The notes beneath the pieces were generated by a model that saw nothing but the letters and a program-made list of their open reading frames with translations, was not told the origin of the DNA and did not search any database. A stretch of 64,000 nucleotides of DNA from Paenibacillus mangrovi (GTDB lineage: Bacteria; Bacillota; Bacilli; Paenibacillales; Paenibacillaceae): the NCBI RefSeq assembly GCF_022898935.1, contig NZ_JALIRP010000005.1, positions 372,001 through 436,000 on the forward strand. The letters run 5' to 3'. Below, in pieces: positions 1-8,776 of this stretch. A program made the position numbers and the translations under genes. The stretch's first letter is position 1; each line of letters begins with the position of its first letter.

Positions 1-519
1 TGTTTGTTCTAGTCCATAATGCGGCAAATAATAGTTTTTACCATCAGCAGACAGTATTGCCGATTTTACTTTTGGATGATCCTCAAGGAACTTGGAATAG
101 TTCGGCAGCTTATCTAGATGATCGAAGAAGTTGAGCAGCGCTCCGCTACTGCCGTATGTATTGGCTTGAGCCAGATTTGAAACAATCATAATATCCGGCG
201 TGTCCCCTGCAAAAGCCAGGTTTAGGGCCGTATCGTAATCACTTGGAGGTGCGGTTACCTTAAACTTAATGCCGAGTTTTTCTTCATAGTATTTATAGAT
301 TGCCCAATCTTCTTTGTACGGCCAGGATGGATGCTGGAAAACCATCATATCCAATGTAACCTTAGGATTGTTTTCGCTTTTTGTACTGCTAGTGCTGCTG
401 GTGCCACTGTTGCTCGTTTCAGACGAAGAAGTATTACTTTTTTGCGTTGAACATGCTGTAATTGCTAGAACCATAGCAAATACAAGTAAAACCTTGCTTA
501 TTACCGATTTGTTACGCAT
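1..519 (-). CDS. ABC transporter solute-binding lipoprotein, N-terminal part
   Basis: The gene runs off the left edge, so only the first 173 residues are present. It starts MRNKSVISK with an AAAGGAG ribosome binding site about 11 nt upstream. A lipoprotein signal peptide ends at the lipobox-like AITAC, followed by a Ser/Thr/Asn-rich linker and a domain typical of family 1 extracellular solute-binding proteins (a YKYYEEKLGIKF segment and GDTPDIMIVSN). Such proteins bind sugars or other solutes outside the membrane for an ABC importer. The permease genes are not in the window, so the substrate is unknown. The family call is from motif recognition only. Confidence 0.8.
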   Translation of the reverse strand, partial: MRNKSVISKVLLVFAMVLAITACSTQKSNTSSSETSNSGTSSTSSTKSENNPKVTLDMMVFQHPSWPYKEDWAIYKYYEEKLGIKFKVTAPPSDYDTALNLAFAGDTPDIMIVSNLAQANTYGSSGALLNFFDHLDKLPNYSKFLEDHPKVKSAILSADGKNYYLPHYGLEQT

Positions 520-653
520 ACATTCATCATCTCCTTTAACGATTTGGGTTGACTGCTATAATGACTTTATATCCCCCGGAGATGAATTTCTATTTACATT
601 TTTCAAGATTAACAGCGAATTTTAACGGCAAAAAAAAAGGCAATTATATGTGA

Positions 654-833
654 TTTGGTATATGGTTTCATCTTGTATCCATTGTGATGTCAACCGTCAG
701 TTTCGGCTTCGTTATCTACGGCTTCAGCCAAGTATCATTTAACACGAACGATCAAAAATGGGCCAACCAAATGCCGACCGACATCCCTATGACCATTAGC
801 AAAGTGATAATAAGTAAATCAATAGTACAATGA
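654..833 (+). pseudogene. Remnant of a DHA2-type multidrug MFS transporter
   Basis: An open frame between two stops reads HLVSIVMSTVSFGFVIYGFS and then continues to a TGA at 831. The S-T-x-x-F-G-x-x-x-Y-G-F-S pattern resembles the start of a transmembrane segment in 14-TM DHA2 drug exporters. There is no start codon with a ribosome binding site and the frame is under 60 codons, so it is read as a decayed fragment. The rest of the gap from 520 to 942 holds only the promoter side of the two flanking genes. Confidence 0.35.
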
Positions 834-942
834 AATCAATCATGGTTAAAAACATATAAATTGTAGACATTGTGGAGTTGAGCTAAGCTCTTATAATAAA
901 AGTAAGCCATTAATTTCATCAGTTCTATAGGAGTGATGATGC

Positions 943-2748
943 TTGTCAATTCATCAAGGAAGAGAATTTCATGTATCGATGACGGGAAATGACAGCTGGG
1001 AAGGAACATCCTTTGCACCTTTAAGAACCATTTCAGCCGCTGCAGCGAAAACACAGCCGGGGGATGTCATCACCGTCCATGAAGGTGTTTATCGGGAAAG
1101 AATCAGTCCGCCGCGCGGCGGAGAATCGGATTCGTTACGAATTGTCTATCAAGCAGCAGCGGGTGAGCGAGTTGAAATAAAAGGCTCCGAAATCGTGAAG
1201 GATTGGGAAAACGTACACGAGAACGTATGGAAGACAACGATTCCAAACACCTTTTTCGGAGCATTCAATCCATACAATGACCTCATCAAAGGGGATTGGT
1301 TTCTTCCTAATGAACGGGATCACCATACAGGATCGGTGTATTTGAATGGGGATGGGCTAGACGAATCAGCCAAGTTAGATGATGTCCTCCAAAACGGGGG
1401 CAGCACGCTGTTCTGGTTTGCAAGTGTCGATGAGTCGAATACGACGATCTGGGCGAATTTCGGCAGCGCAAATCCGAATGAGGAGTTAGTCGAAATCAAT
1501 GCAAGACAAACGGTGCTTTATCCCGAGAAGCCTGGAGTAGATTACATTACAGTCAGAGGGTTTAATATGAGCCATGCGGCAACGCCGTGGGCCCCGCCGA
1601 CCGCTGAGCAGATTGGTTTGGTTGGTACGCACTGGAGCAAAGGGTGGATTATTGAAAACAATACCATTAGCCACTCGAGATGCACGGGTATTACACTAGG
1701 AAAATATGGAGATGAGTGGGACAATTACGACGGAACAACCGAATCTTACCATAAAACAATCGAACGCGCGTTGGAAAATGGGTGGAACAGTGAGCATGTT
1801 GGTCATCATGTCGTTAGAAATAACACCATTTCCTATTGTGGAATGGCCGGAATTGCCGGCAGTTTAGGGGCTATTCACTGTGTAGTTACCGAAAATTACA
1901 TACACGATATTCATATCAATTGTACTTTCTCCGGTTATGAGATGGCCGGCATTAAGTTTCATGGCGCGATTGATACCTTGATCAGCAAAAACCATATTCA
2001 TCGAAGTGTTATGGGCATTTGGTTGGATTGGATGACGCAAGGAACGCACGTAACCGGCAACCTGCTCTATGACAACACGCAGTACGATCTCTTTATCGAA
2101 GTGAGCCATGGTCCGTGCGTGGTGGATCATAACCTCTGTCTCTCGGGAGGCACTGCGAATGCTTTACTTAACATGTCGCAGGGCGGCGCTTACGCTCACA
2201 ATTTATTCTTGGGTACAATCTTATTAGCGCCGGAGCTCAGCCGCTTTACGCCATATCTGCATGCGCATTCCACTCGCGTTGCAGGAACACATGATATACC
2301 AGGCGGAGACGATCGTTTTTACAACAATATGTTTATTGGGCAGGGAGAGCCGATTGGATTAGACAATTTTGATGAACCCGCATTCCCTGTTTTCTTAGAT
2401 GGCAATTTGTATCTGAATGGTGCGCAACCTGCCAAGCATGAGACGGCGCCTGTTCAAATAGATAATTTTGACCCTGAAGTCAAGCTCACGGTGAAGAAAG
2501 ATGGGGTTTATCTTTATTTGAAAGGTCAAGAAAATTGGAAAAATCAAGGGAATCGCAGCCTTGTTACAGGGGAGCTTCTTGGTAAAACGCGCATAACGGA
2601 GCTGCCTTATGAGGATGTTGATGGAACCCCGATTTGTTTGAACAAGGATTATTTAGGCAAGTCACGGGATGAGTACAAACCTTTCCCTGGCCCATTCGAA
2701 ATCATCCATGACAGCATGAACGTTATCAAAGTATGGCCAGGTCAATAA
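943..2748 (+). CDS. Right-handed parallel beta-helix protein, probable carbohydrate-active enzyme
   Basis: The protein is about 600 residues. The start chosen is TTG at 943 because AGGAG lies 9 nt upstream and the nearby ATGs are out of frame. The N-terminus (REFHVSMTGNDSWEGTSFAPL followed by a TISAAAA-PGD segment and HEGVYRE) is the usual opening of pectate-lyase-like beta-helix proteins. The middle repeats short N-x-I/N-x-L turns such as NNTISH, NNTISY, KNHIHRS and GNLLYDN, as expected for helix coils. No signal peptide is seen. Such proteins act on plant or bacterial polysaccharides (for example GH141 or polysaccharide lyase families); the substrate cannot be assigned. The neighbouring solute-binding protein would fit sugar use, but this is inference. 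Confidence 0.75.
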   Translation: MSIHQGREFHVSMTGNDSWEGTSFAPLRTISAAAAKTQPGDVITVHEGVYRERISPPRGGESDSLRIVYQAAAGERVEIKGSEIVKDWENVHENVWKTTIPNTFFGAFNPYNDLIKGDWFLPNERDHHTGSVYLNGDGLDESAKLDDVLQNGGSTLFWFASVDESNTTIWANFGSANPNEELVEINARQTVLYPEKPGVDYITVRGFNMSHAATPWAPPTAEQIGLVGTHWSKGWIIENNTISHSRCTGITLGKYGDEWDNYDGTTESYHKTIERALENGWNSEHVGHHVVRNNTISYCGMAGIAGSLGAIHCVVTENYIHDIHINCTFSGYEMAGIKFHGAIDTLISKNHIHRSVMGIWLDWMTQGTHVTGNLLYDNTQYDLFIEVSHGPCVVDHNLCLSGGTANALLNMSQGGAYAHNLFLGTILLAPELSRFTPYLHAHSTRVAGTHDIPGGDDRFYNNMFIGQGEPIGLDNFDEPAFPVFLDGNLYLNGAQPAKHETAPVQIDNFDPEVKLTVKKDGVYLYLKGQENWKNQGNRSLVTGELLGKTRITELPYEDVDGTPICLNKDYLGKSRDEYKPFPGPFEIIHDSMNVIKVWPGQ

Positions 2749-2774
2749 TAGTTTATTTTTGACACAAAATTTCT

Positions 2775-2802
2775 AAAGTCCGCGTAAATCGCGGGCTTTT
2801 TT
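2775..2802 (+). terminator. Rho-independent terminator of the beta-helix gene
   Basis: A 7-bp stem GTCCGCG/CGCGGGC (one G-U pair) with a 5-nt loop is followed by six T residues, 27 nt after the stop codon. Confidence 0.85.
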
Positions 2803-2905
2803 GCGGGTGGACACATAATAATTAGATCAACCCTTGGCAGCTCTTCAGTACAGATAATTCGTTAGCCAAGAGCCAATCTCCAAGTCATCTTCAATTTATA
2901 AAATT

Positions 2906-3103
2906 TTAGGAATTACTCTCTTTCCCTCCGGTTATTATCCCTAAAGGTTCGGGAGACTTCTTATCCATTTTATTGTATTGATCAATCCACAAACGATTAA
3001 TTCCATTCCCTCCAAATAGATGGTTTAAAATTGAAAATGGAACCGTTGGAGAGGAATAACTCTCCAGGCCCTGTTGAGCATTACTGTCCAAAATTTCGCT
3101 CAT
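2906..3103 (-). pseudogene. C-terminal gene fragment abutting site A
   Basis: A minus-strand frame runs out of repeat site A and ends at a TAA at 2906. It reads MSEILDSNAQQGLESYSS and later FGGNGINRLWIDQYN, then KSPEPLGIITGG, which looks like real protein and not noise. No ribosome binding site precedes it, and the frame is open only back into the att-like repeat. It is therefore read as the tail of a gene whose 5' part was lost at the recombination site. The parent family was not recognised. Confidence 0.35.
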
Positions 3104-3144
3104 TTGTGGTACGGTCCTCCGCGCTAACCAAAACGGCAAGTTTA
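3090..3144 (-). repeat. rlmH-like attachment site A
   Basis: Left arm AAAATTTCGCT, core CATTTGTGGTACGGTCCTCC, right arm AACGGCAAGTTT. On the minus strand the core reads codons for G-G-P-Y-H-K and a TGA stop, a one-residue variant of the rlmH C-terminus G-E-P-Y-H-K. It is the most distal of nine such sites and has the same orientation as rlmH. Confidence 0.75.
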
Positions 3145-3183
3145 AATGTCACGGATACACGGTTCGTCTATTGGTCAGCCATA

Positions 3184-3228
3184 AAAAAAAGCTCTTCGAA
3201 ACCCGCTGCACGCGAGAATTGAAGAGCA
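3184..3228 (-). terminator. Terminator of the TMEM175-like gene
   Basis: GCTCTTC and GAAGAGC form the base of a hairpin with a long loop, followed on the minus strand by eight T residues, just after the stop codon of the 3233-3811 gene. Confidence 0.7.
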
Positions 3229-3232
3229 TTTC

Positions 3233-3811
3233 TTAGTGGCCTCTCAGAGCATGCTCAATTCGCTTATCCGGCACGAACCAGATTACAGCAACGAGTACAA
3301 AAAAGAAGCCGGATATCCAAGGACTCACATATGCGGTCAAGACTGCGATCAAGTAGAGCAAGGTAGATAATCTCACCTTCCAGTCTTTCCCCATCGCCAG
3401 AACGAATGAGGAATCGCCGGGATGCTGGTTAATAATCGCGCGCTGAAGCAGCCAGTATGAGAATGCCGCGAGTAGTAGAATAATACCGTACAGCGCCGTT
3501 GGAGTGGCTGCAAAGTGGCTTTCCCCCATCCAAGCTGTCGTGAACGGCACAAGAGATAACCAGAAGAGAAGCAGCAAATTGAGCCACATCAACCGCCCGT
3601 TCATCGTTCGAACCATGTGTAGCAAATGATGATGATTGTTCCAGTAGATGCCGATATATACGAAACTGAAGATGTAGCTAAGAATCTTTGGGCCAAGCCC
3701 GATCAGCGCATACCAGTCATGGCCTTCCGGCACTTTAAATTCCAACACCATGATCGTAATGATAATCGCCAGTACGCCATCGCTGAACGCTTCCATTCGA
3801 TTGGCTTTCAT
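3233..3811 (-). CDS. TMEM175-family (DUF1211) potassium channel-like membrane protein
   Basis: The 192-residue protein starts at ATG 3811 (MKANRMEAFSDGVLAI), where GGAAGGAG lies 7 nt upstream; an upstream in-frame start has no ribosome binding site. The FSDG motif in the first helix is the hallmark of the TMEM175 family, in which the first-helix residues line a K+ pore. Several further hydrophobic helices follow, to give about six. Bacterial members are small K+-conductive channels of unclear role. It is cargo of unit A-B with its own terminator. Confidence 0.85.
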   Translation of the reverse strand: MKANRMEAFSDGVLAIIITIMVLEFKVPEGHDWYALIGLGPKILSYIFSFVYIGIYWNNHHHLLHMVRTMNGRLMWLNLLLLFWLSLVPFTTAWMGESHFAATPTALYGIILLLAAFSYWLLQRAIINQHPGDSSFVLAMGKDWKVRLSTLLYLIAVLTAYVSPWISGFFFVLVAVIWFVPDKRIEHALRGH

Positions 3812-3957
3812 AGTGTTTCTCCTTCCCCACTTCTCGTGCTCTGTTAACCTTTTCGACACCTGTAACTTCCCATAAAACCCTTCATCTTGTCAAGCAAAAA
3901 CCCTGAGTACTTTTCCAATTCGAATGGCCATAAAATTACGATAGCCCTTACAGCACA

Positions 3958-4125
3958 TCAGTCACGGCCCGCCTCGTATAACTTCTGTGCTACCATGGCC
4001 GGCCTTGTGCGCGTGTCCGTAAAATGATCCTTTGCACGCACGGATGCTTTATTCCATGTAAACGGTCGAAGCGAATAATATATTGTAAAAGTGATTTTAT
4101 CGATATAGCCGTAATTATACCACGG
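3958..4125 (-). pseudogene. Possible gene remnant, function unknown
   Basis: In the 3812-4187 gap a minus-strand frame between two stops encodes about 55 residues, including YSLRPFTWNKASVRAKDHF and RPAMVAQKLYEAG. The composition is protein-like but there is no start with a ribosome binding site. It may be the tail of a lost gene. Nothing else was seen in this gap apart from the promoter region of the TMEM175-like gene. Confidence 0.2.
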
Positions 4126-4187
4126 TTACAACTCGATCCTCTGCTTTACCACTACTCGGCCAATGGTTGATTGCGTTGTTGGACAGA

Positions 4188-4228
4188 AAAAAATAAGCTG
4201 AGAGAAGAAATCCTCTCTCAACTTATTT
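4188..4228 (-). terminator. Terminator overlapping the stop of the solenoid gene
   Basis: AATAAG-TGAGAGA pairs with TCTCTCA-CTTATT across a 9-nt loop, followed on the minus strand by a T run. The 5' stem arm includes the stop codon of the 4223-6049 gene. Confidence 0.8.
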
Positions 4229-6049
4229 TGATAATAACTGATTTGCTAACTTGCGGTCCTCTTTATCTTCTGTCGTAGTTGAGATGCTTTTAATAGCGGC
4301 AAGTATATTAGGTTGTTGCCAAATTGAAGGAGTCCATTCTTCAAGCACACTTAGTGCCTGATATTGTATTACCCCTGTATCCGATTCAAGAGCAGCTTGA
4401 ATCAATGGTAGTCCCACTCCTTCATGCCCGTGTAAATCTTGAACAATATATCGCAGACAATCTTCTTCCTCATTTGACGGGCTTGATAACGATAAATGAT
4501 TTTCTGCGAATGTACAGAGGTCTATGATATGCTGGCGATGATTTGTACCCATAATGAAAAAATATATTTCACTGTTTGTCGGATATTTCTCTAGCATCTC
4601 AAACAAATTCGGAATGATGTCTAATTGGTAAAATCGGGCGACTTCAAGTGCCTTTATATCGATATCTTGTTGTAGTGCATCCATAGCAAGCTGTGACCAC
4701 TTAGGATCATTTATAAATGTTTGAATCGCTTTCTGAATAGAAATGCGCTCCTGTTGCTTCCATTGATCATTAGATCTTTCATCCCAAATTTCTTCAGCAT
4801 TTATAAATTCACATATTTTCATAAGGGGATGAAAATCTTCAAGCGTTTGGCAATGGATACGAGCATGGTCAGCGAAACGGAAAAGAATCGCGTTTTCAAA
4901 TAAATAATCTTCGATATCAGGGTCTACCTCTTCATGAAGTAACGTTTGGATGATAAGACCCGCTCCATCATATAGCTCTTTTGAAATCGTCCCTGGGTGT
5001 AGTGCTACAGCAAGTTCTCCTTTGATGGCACACGTATAGGCTAAATATTCATTCATAATGGCATTTTCACAGCCCTTTGTCAGCAACCATTGTTTTATTT
5101 CTGGCGTTGTTGCTTCCAACCTTTTAACTGCAGCAATTTTACCCCAGCCATGGACAGACTGAGCGAGCTGCCAAATTTGGTCATTCGCTTGCCTTGTTCC
5201 ATTTTTCAATGCAAATATGACATATAATGTAAATTCTTCATGCATGCCTAATGTGAATAACAGATCTTTATATTTTTCACAATTCGTACAACCAAGTACA
5301 GTGATTGAGAATTTTACAACCTCTCGATGTGCTGCATGTTCAAGAAGCCATAATGCCTCTTGCTGTACGAGAGATTCATCCCACTCAGCTTGTTCGAAGC
5401 GTTCAATAAATTCTTCACCGTAGCTAGCAATATTGTCAGAAATGATTTCTTCGTAAGTTGCCTTTCGTGTTTTGTTCGTAGGATGTTGGAGTTGTCTTTC
5501 AAATAGCTTTAGCAGCTTTTTCGCATAGAATGGAGTAGGTATGTCATCTACCAAATGATCAGATGAACCCGCAGCCATTCGTGGATGATTTTCATCATAT
5601 ACATATTCGTCATCCGGTAAACCATCGTCTACTATTTTGTTGTGTGTTTGGACTTGTCGCTCAATAAAAGGGACGATTTTTTCTTTATGGTTCCACGGAA
5701 GAAAGTCAAGCGCCAGTGAATCATCGAGCACCGTAACATTGTCGATTTTGACAATACAGTTTAAGCTTATACTATAGCCACCGAGTTTAACGGAAACTGT
5801 ATGCTTTACGCCATCTCCCAGATCAAGAGTCCCAGATAATTTGGTATAAGGAATAATGAGTGAAAATAAAGATTTCCGTTTATTCGTATCCACCGTAGTT
5901 CCATCAATGATAAGACACTCTTCTTTTAACTGGTGTATAACTTCAACACAATGCCCTTTATAATCAATCTTCCACGTCTTATTTGCTTCTTTTTCTATAT
6001 CTTTCATCGCGTTACGTATTCCACGTTTCAATTCATCTTTAAAACCCAT
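4223..6049 (-). CDS. 608-residue helical-repeat (HEAT-like) protein, function unknown
   Basis: The first 35 residues are charged and amphipathic (MGFKDELKRGIRNAMKDIEK), followed by a short beta-rich domain to about residue 130. From about residue 170 to the end the protein is a run of helical pairs with the spacing of an alpha-solenoid (for example IQYQALSVLEEW near the C-terminus). There is no signal peptide or membrane segment, so it should be cytosolic. AGTAGGA sits upstream of the ATG. Similar proteins in bacilli are annotated only as HEAT-repeat or hypothetical. It is alone with the K+ channel gene in unit A-B, and no enzyme motif was found. Confidence 0.7.
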   Translation of the reverse strand: MGFKDELKRGIRNAMKDIEKEANKTWKIDYKGHCVEVIHQLKEECLIIDGTTVDTNKRKSLFSLIIPYTKLSGTLDLGDGVKHTVSVKLGGYSISLNCIVKIDNVTVLDDSLALDFLPWNHKEKIVPFIERQVQTHNKIVDDGLPDDEYVYDENHPRMAAGSSDHLVDDIPTPFYAKKLLKLFERQLQHPTNKTRKATYEEIISDNIASYGEEFIERFEQAEWDESLVQQEALWLLEHAAHREVVKFSITVLGCTNCEKYKDLLFTLGMHEEFTLYVIFALKNGTRQANDQIWQLAQSVHGWGKIAAVKRLEATTPEIKQWLLTKGCENAIMNEYLAYTCAIKGELAVALHPGTISKELYDGAGLIIQTLLHEEVDPDIEDYLFENAILFRFADHARIHCQTLEDFHPLMKICEFINAEEIWDERSNDQWKQQERISIQKAIQTFINDPKWSQLAMDALQQDIDIKALEVARFYQLDIIPNLFEMLEKYPTNSEIYFFIMGTNHRQHIIDLCTFAENHLSLSSPSNEEEDCLRYIVQDLHGHEGVGLPLIQAALESDTGVIQYQALSVLEEWTPSIWQQPNILAAIKSISTTTEDKEDRKLANQLLSK

Positions 6050-6291
6050 AGTGTCCTACTTTCGTGTGTTCATTTTTTACGTAAAAAACTATAGCTGATA
6101 AACGCTGTTCATAATCCTTTCTTCACAAACCGATTACCATCAAACGATCACATTGTCTTAGAGACAAAATTTCGTCCTATTTATAGTACGATGGGCATTA
6201 TATCACCAAGATACACTTTAATGCCATTTCCTTTTTTATCCTATTTACTGCTCCCAGTGTGAATAGAGAATATAGATAAACTTACGAACAT

Positions 6292-6323
6292 AAAAAACCC
6301 CTAAAACCAATGGTCTTAGAGGT
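6292..6323 (-). terminator. Intergenic terminator between site B and the solenoid gene
   Basis: ACCTCTAAGACC and GGTTTTAGGGGT form a 12-bp stem with a 3-nt loop and a T run on the minus strand. It lies in the 6050-6530 gap, on the distal side of site B. Confidence 0.75.
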
Positions 6324-6384
6324 TGATAACACCTAAAATGATTTTATTAATTGTTCATTTCACTTTAAACGTTCGAAAAATCCC

Positions 6385-6427
6385 GACAAAAAAAGCGCCA
6401 AGAGCATTGACTGTTCTTTGACGCTTC
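6385..6427 (-). terminator. Second terminator just distal of site B
   Basis: AAGCGTCAAAGAACA pairs with TGCTCTTGGCGCTT around GTCAA, followed on the minus strand by seven T residues. Together with the hairpin at 6292 it would stop transcription leaving unit B-C. Confidence 0.75.
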
Positions 6428-6440
6428 AGCTTCAATTAAC

Positions 6441-6497
6441 TAAATTTGTGCTTACTTATGATACGGTTCAGCGTATCACTGTAACTGCGAATCTTTG
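6441..6497 (-). repeat. rlmH-like attachment site B
   Basis: Core ACTTATGATACGGTTCAGCG (6454-6473) reads on the minus strand as A-E-P-Y-H-K and a TAA stop. The left arm is AAATTTGTGC and the right arm ACTGCGAATCTTT. Confidence 0.8.
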
Positions 6498-6530
6498 TAG
6501 AAATCGGAAGCAGCAATTGCCCTAATCCCT

Positions 6531-7445
6531 CTACTCTTTCCCCGCCGCAACAAACGAACCCGCATTCTCTTCAAACGGCTGGCAAGCGTCTTTCAAGAGC
6601 TCGATTTTCTCCTTTTCCCGCAGATCGTTCGTTCGAATTTGCTCGGCAGCCTTCGCATAATTTCCCCATACAAGGACGCAGTCCGCTTCTTCCCAAAGTG
6701 TTAAATATTCGTTTTCAACCATTTTGTATAGGCGGCTTTTTTTGATTAAATTGTATGTAAAGAAATCGTTGGCCGTAATTCGCTGATCGTCTTCGTCCCG
6801 ATTGTGCATGTATGGCCCCGTCACGATATGCAGATCTACTTTATAAGTATCACTGAACAAAGGTTTCCTCGTAAAGCGCACCTCGCAAACCTGTTCGACG
6901 GGACGATTCGCCTCTCTGCATGCTTTTGCGATTGCACTGAACAATTTGCAGTAATTGTCGATGATACGATCGTATTCTCCATAAACCAATCGAAAGCCGT
7001 CCAGCCAGGGAGGGGAAATCAATATTTTCATGACTGCTCCTTGCTTGATCGCTTGGGACAAGCTTGCGGTGATTTTGCTAGTCAGGATAAGTCGGTATCC
7101 GGAGACCCATACTTCCTTGTCGCATGTCTTCAACAAGTGTTCCAAGAGCAGCTGCTTATTAAAATGAAGATCGTTGATACCGAACTCGTGAATTCCTTCC
7201 AGGAGCTTATCGTTTTCATGATTTTTATACTTGACGTAAATATCGGAAACGAGCGAGAAGATAGACGCGAGCAAAGACGTGGCACAGGCGAGCGCCAGCT
7301 CCGGGACAAAGCGGATCTCTCGCAAAGGGGATACATAAATCAGGATGGAACCCAGCACACTTGCCGCCAACATCAAAACAACATACACATTGTTATGAAG
7401 CTTATATGCTTGCAGCTTCTGCCATAAGGATCGTTCGCTGTTCAT
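6531..7445 (-). CDS. Membrane-anchored protein with a PLD-like domain, function unknown
   Basis: This 304-residue protein has two predicted transmembrane segments at about residues 20-38 and 45-66, then a soluble domain. The part around residues 105-150 (EVWVSGYRLILTSKI then GAVMKILISPP) has the look of phospholipase-D-like folds, where a lost membrane or stress position is read out, but a complete HxK motif was not found. AGGAGGG precedes the ATG by 12 nt. It lies 17 bp downstream of the GNAT gene, so the two are very likely co-transcribed. The pairing suggests a joint function, which is not known. Confidence 0.55.
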   Translation of the reverse strand: MNSERSLWQKLQAYKLHNNVYVVLMLAASVLGSILIYVSPLREIRFVPELALACATSLLASIFSLVSDIYVKYKNHENDKLLEGIHEFGINDLHFNKQLLLEHLLKTCDKEVWVSGYRLILTSKITASLSQAIKQGAVMKILISPPWLDGFRLVYGEYDRIIDNYCKLFSAIAKACREANRPVEQVCEVRFTRKPLFSDTYKVDLHIVTGPYMHNRDEDDQRITANDFFTYNLIKKSRLYKMVENEYLTLWEEADCVLVWGNYAKAAEQIRTNDLREKEKIELLKDACQPFEENAGSFVAAGKE

Positions 7446-7462
7446 AAAAGAGTCTTGCCCTC

Positions 7463-7996
7463 CTATAAATTCTTGCGATAATAGACCGTGTCGAGACCGG
7501 GACCGCGTCCGTTTTCGATTCTTTTGACTTCCTGCATTCTGATTTTATTCAATACCCGAATATGGCTGTCGTTCGTAGACCAAGTTCTCGTCATAATCGG
7601 CTGGTCTCCTTGCTTTGCGATTTCCTCCAGTTCCACATAAAAGCGCGTCGTGATTCCTTTACCGCGGTACTCCTTATCCACGATAACGGTCGTAACATAG
7701 ATCGTTTCAACCTGGTCATTCAAATCCTCTGAAACATAATGAGTGCGAAAAGACATGAATCCGATTACCTTGTCTTGATCCTGTGCCAGCAAAAACGATT
7801 GCTTCTTTAACGTTTCAAAATATCGATTCGGCTCTTGTTTTGCCGCCTGGCAACCCCTCAAATCGGACTGATACGTATAATCGCGGGCGGACAGAGGCGG
7901 GATAAATTCACGATCGTAGAGGCACAGCAATTCCCATACCCCATCCAACAGAATGGGATTCATCAGTATTTCGTAAAATCGAAATTGGATCGGCAC
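7463..7996 (-). CDS. GNAT-family N-acetyltransferase
   Basis: The start is GTG at 7996 with GGGAGGAG 10 nt upstream. The 177-residue protein carries the acetyl-CoA binding motif A as VIVDKEYRGKGITTRFYVEL (about residues 107-126), preceded by a beta strand ETIYVTT, as in GNAT enzymes. These transfer an acetyl group to an amine; the acceptor is unknown. It is the first gene of a two-gene operon with the PLD-like membrane protein. Confidence 0.8.
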   Translation of the reverse strand: MPIQFRFYEILMNPILLDGVWELLCLYDREFIPPLSARDYTYQSDLRGCQAAKQEPNRYFETLKKQSFLLAQDQDKVIGFMSFRTHYVSEDLNDQVETIYVTTVIVDKEYRGKGITTRFYVELEEIAKQGDQPIMTRTWSTNDSHIRVLNKIRMQEVKRIENGRGPGLDTVYYRKNL

Positions 7997-8221
7997 GGTT
8001 GTCTTACTCCTCCCAGTTCCCCAAGATGTATTTAATTTATTATACTGTAAAATTTAACCTGAGAGAATATCCCAGTACAATGTTTGAGGCACATTTTGTG
8101 GGAGAAATGATTAAATTAACATTATCAAATGGTGGTGGACAGAAGTGTTGGAGAAATAGTAACATTGCTTATCGCTGACCATTCTGCCGTTGAAAATATT
8201 CTTTAGTTCAATTTATCTAGT

Positions 8222-8250
8222 TGTAACGAAATGATATGAACACAGTCATA
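8222..8250 (+). promoter_or_regulatory. Probable ECF sigma-dependent promoter
   Basis: TGTAAC at 8222 and GTCATA at 8245 are 17 nt apart, close to the usual ECF -35 (TGAAC/TGTAAC) and -10 (CGTC) elements. They lie just ahead of the ECF sigma gene, which points to autoregulation. Confidence 0.5.
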
Positions 8251-8257
8251 TATACGA

Positions 8258-8776
8258 ATGGGGGGTGAGAATCTGACGAATTTTGAAAATGTGTACAAGC
8301 AATACTTCCGAGACATCCACTTGTTTGTTCTTTCGTTATGTCGAAATGAAGCTATTGCTGAAGAAATAACACAAGAAACCTTCTTTAAGGCTTTGAAGAG
8401 CATCGACACATTCAAAGGCCAGTGTAAAATCAACGTTTGGTTGTGTCAAATCGCAAAAAACACTTATTTTTCCTATCTAAACAAACAAAAACGATTTGAG
8501 CCGGAGTACAAACTCGATGAATTACATGTAGAAAATTTTGAAGAAATTATACTGAATAAGGATGCTGCTTTCAGAATTCATAAGGTATTACGCCAATTGA
8601 ATGAGCCATACAAGGAAGTGTTTACCCTAAGGCTGTTTGGAGAGCTGTCCTTCTCACAAATAAGCCAGCTCTTTGAGAAAAGTGAAAGCTGGGCAAGAGT
8701 TACATTTTACCGGGCTAAACAAAAAATTCAAAACTTACTGGAGGAGGAGTCTGAACTTGATCAAAATAAAATGTGA
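8258..8776 (+). CDS. ECF-family RNA polymerase sigma factor
   Basis: The protein (172 residues at most) has sigma region 2 (YKQYFRDIHLFVLSL to EEITQETFFKALKSI) and region 4 (LNEPYKEVFTLRLFGELSFS to VTFYRAKQKI). The start is uncertain: the ATG at 8258 lacks an upstream ribosome binding site, while the GGGGGTGAG just inside could serve a start at CTG 8273 or slightly later. It overlaps the anti-sigma gene, which implies translational coupling. The sigma factor would direct its own promoter and unknown targets on cell-surface stress. Confidence 0.85.
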   Translation: MGGENLTNFENVYKQYFRDIHLFVLSLCRNEAIAEEITQETFFKALKSIDTFKGQCKINVWLCQIAKNTYFSYLNKQKRFEPEYKLDELHVENFEEIILNKDAAFRIHKVLRQLNEPYKEVFTLRLFGELSFSQISQLFEKSESWARVTFYRAKQKIQNLLEEESELDQNKM

